From assembly GCA_012800515.1 (NCBI GenBank), contig JAAZJE010000038.1, forward strand, positions 1-6,548: a stretch of 6,548 bases of DNA, written 5' to 3'. Positions 5,704 through 6,548 of this stretch are shown in pieces. This stretch comes from Clostridiaceae bacterium (lineage in GTDB: Bacteria > Bacillota > Clostridia > Saccharofermentanales > Fastidiosipilaceae). The notes beneath the pieces are model-generated. The model was given only the letters and a program-made list of their open reading frames with translations. It was not told where the DNA came from and did no database searches. The position numbers and the translations under genes were made by a program. The first letter of the stretch is position 1, and every line of letters begins with the position of its first letter.

Positions 5704-5777
5704 GGCAATAACCGCTAAACTCCGCGGCAACCACCGGTACTTCGGCAACAATCGCCGCTACATCCGGCAATGATCGC
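5704..5777. repeat. Four copies of a 12-bp motif upstream of the malic enzyme gene
   Basis: GGCAAYNAYCGS occurs at 5704 (GGCAATAACCGC), 5726 (GGCAACCACCGG), 5744 (GGCAACAATCGC) and 5766 (GGCAATGATCGC), at spacings of 22, 18 and 22 bp. Copies 1+2 and 3+4 also align as a degenerate 40-bp duplication that includes a CGCTA...TCC spacer. In RNA from the minus strand each copy can fold into a small GC-rich hairpin, for example CGGCGA-UUG-UUGCCG for copy 3. Copies 3 and 4 are partly self-complementary, as operator sites often are. The array lies 47 to 120 bp upstream of ATG 5657, so it is either an operator array or a structured 5' leader. Confidence 0.7.
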
Positions 5778-5799
5778 CCGTTCGACTGCGTATCATTTT

Positions 5800-5814
5800 A
5801 GCCCAAAGCGGGCT
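5800..5814. other. Small hairpin between mtlD and the malic enzyme gene
   Basis: AGCCC (5800-5804) pairs with GGGCT (5810-5814) around a 5-nt loop. On the minus strand it is followed by AAAATGATAC rather than a T-run, so it is not a convincing terminator for mtlD. The overlapping TAAAAT (minus strand, 5800-5795) could be a -10 element for the malic enzyme, but no good -35 precedes it. Confidence 0.3.
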
Positions 5815-5878
5815 TTTCCGCTATAGCTCGCGTAGCTGATTGCTAAAAGGCTGTAACTAAGCGACTACGACTTTAGCT

Positions 5879-6548
5879 TTAAATAATGTTGGAGCACGCA
5901 AAATCAGCACTAATCAGCTCAATCAGCTCATGGAAAGGAAAAGAATCGACCACGGAGCCGCCGCTAACACGATTGGCATCGTACGATTTAATGAGCAGGG
6001 CAGTGAGGGCTAATATACGTTCATATTCCGGCTCGCCGACATCGGGATGTTGCATACGCTCACGGAGAACGGCGCAGACAGAGGCGGGAACCGCAACTTC
6101 GGAAGAGGTCGCTTTCTCGTCGTAGGTCACACCCTCGGCACAAGCCGCGCTACTCCCGACAGCATCGCGCTCGCGGCTCAATCGCGCCAGACCGGCAGCC
6201 AGAGCAATCGCAAGATACCGACGCGGCATACCGGTTTCGACAGCCAGGCGATATGCCCCGAACATGCGATCGGATGCGGCCAATTTGCGCTCCGGATCTC
6301 GTCCGACGCGCTCGACCGTATCGGCTGTGGCATGATTTCCGAATCGGTAGAGCAGGTCGTCGACATGATCTATCAGCGGCGCAACGGGTGTGCTGTAATG
6401 CTTGGCCAGAGCCAAGGCAATCTCCAGCATCGCGGCACGCACAAAATGATAAATATCCGGCCGCGCTATAGCCTGCCACACGAACTTGAGACCGAGAATT
6501 TCGCCGAGCCAGGCACAGGTCGCATGCCCCATGTTGAACAGATACAGC
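5879..6548 (-). CDS. mtlD: Mannitol-1-phosphate 5-dehydrogenase, C-terminal part
   Basis: The gene runs in from the right edge; the frame is open to 6547 and about 222 C-terminal residues are present. The ATG at 6532 is internal, because LYLFNMGHATCAWLG is the conserved motif at the start of the C-terminal catalytic domain of the MtlD / long-chain mannitol dehydrogenase family. Further landmarks are LIDHVDDLLYRFGN, ADTVERVGRDPERKLAASDR and YLAIALAAGL. The enzyme interconverts mannitol 1-phosphate, the product of mannitol PTS uptake, and fructose 6-phosphate with NAD. The Rossmann domain (roughly the first 150-160 residues) lies outside the window, so its integrity cannot be checked. Related altronate or fructuronate oxidoreductases are less likely given the RVGRDPERKL motif. 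The TAA stop at 5881-5879 has no clear terminator after it, and the malic enzyme starts 221 bp further on the same strand. Confidence 0.9.
   Translation of the reverse strand, partial: LYLFNMGHATCAWLGEILGLKFVWQAIARPDIYHFVRAAMLEIALALAKHYSTPVAPLIDHVDDLLYRFGNHATADTVERVGRDPERKLAASDRMFGAYRLAVETGMPRRYLAIALAAGLARLSRERDAVGSSAACAEGVTYDEKATSSEVAVPASVCAVLRERMQHPDVGEPEYERILALTALLIKSYDANRVSGGSVVDSFPFHELIELISADFACSNII

Noticed and set aside
5112..5711. 199-codon open frame on the plus strand
   Set aside because: It is mostly antisense to the well-conserved malic enzyme gene, has no family motif, and runs into the leader; it is a reading-frame shadow.
5704..5777. CRISPR array
   Set aside because: The copies are only 12 bp, degenerate and spaced 18-22 bp apart, with no cas genes and related rather than unique spacers.
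5879..6532. Complete small protein starting at ATG 6532
   Set aside because: The frame stays open to the window edge and encodes LYLFN before the ATG, matching the middle of MtlD; the gene is cut by the window, not short.

Overview
The window reads as chromosomal DNA of a Gram-positive, probably anaerobic, Clostridia-like member of the Bacillota. The evidence is a surface protein with a sortase-type C-terminal signal, an adjacent NusG_II-domain / Gx-transporter gene pair, a folate-type ECF S component without its own energising module, AGGAG-type ribosome binding sites, and mannitol and malate fermentation genes. This placement is inferred from gene content only. I see no transposase, integrase, phage gene, tRNA, rRNA or CRISPR array.

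Layout. One gene points right: the C-terminal end of a cell-wall or membrane-anchored surface protein (1-262), closed by an intrinsic terminator (300-329). Everything else is on the minus strand. In transcription order (right to left) these are: the C-terminal part of mannitol-1-phosphate 5-dehydrogenase (6548-5879); a 221-bp gap holding four copies of a 12-bp motif; a malic enzyme (5657-4422); a 104-bp gap with a strong hairpin; a folate-family ECF S component (4317-3694); a 104-bp gap with a 26-bp dyad; and then a compact four-gene block. That block is a NahK-like sugar kinase/phosphotransferase (3589-2477), a SanA-type envelope protein (2480-1755), a NusG_II-domain membrane protein (1731-1102) and a Gx-family transporter-like membrane protein (1093-443). 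It ends at a minus-strand terminator (409-382).

How the genes fit together. The four-gene block looks like a single operon: the first two genes overlap by ATGA, the next gaps are 20 and 8 bp, and a terminator follows 33 bp after the last stop. The NusG_II/Gx pair is a recurrent conserved partnership of unsettled function. Here it is joined to a cytoplasmic kinase and a membrane-anchored SanA protein, which suggests an envelope-linked role but does not prove one. The mannitol dehydrogenase (to fructose 6-phosphate) and the malic enzyme (malate to pyruvate) are ordinary carbon and redox metabolism.

Most unusual signals. Several short imperfect tandem duplications occur close together: 39 bp and 30 bp inside the NusG_II gene, 24 bp inside the Gx gene, and four copies of a 12-bp motif in the malic-enzyme leader. 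The coding ones keep the reading frame and lie in linker-like protein segments. No wholly new system could be demonstrated. The most credible unexplained elements are the leader motif array, the dyad in front of the kinase operon, and the four-gene operon itself.
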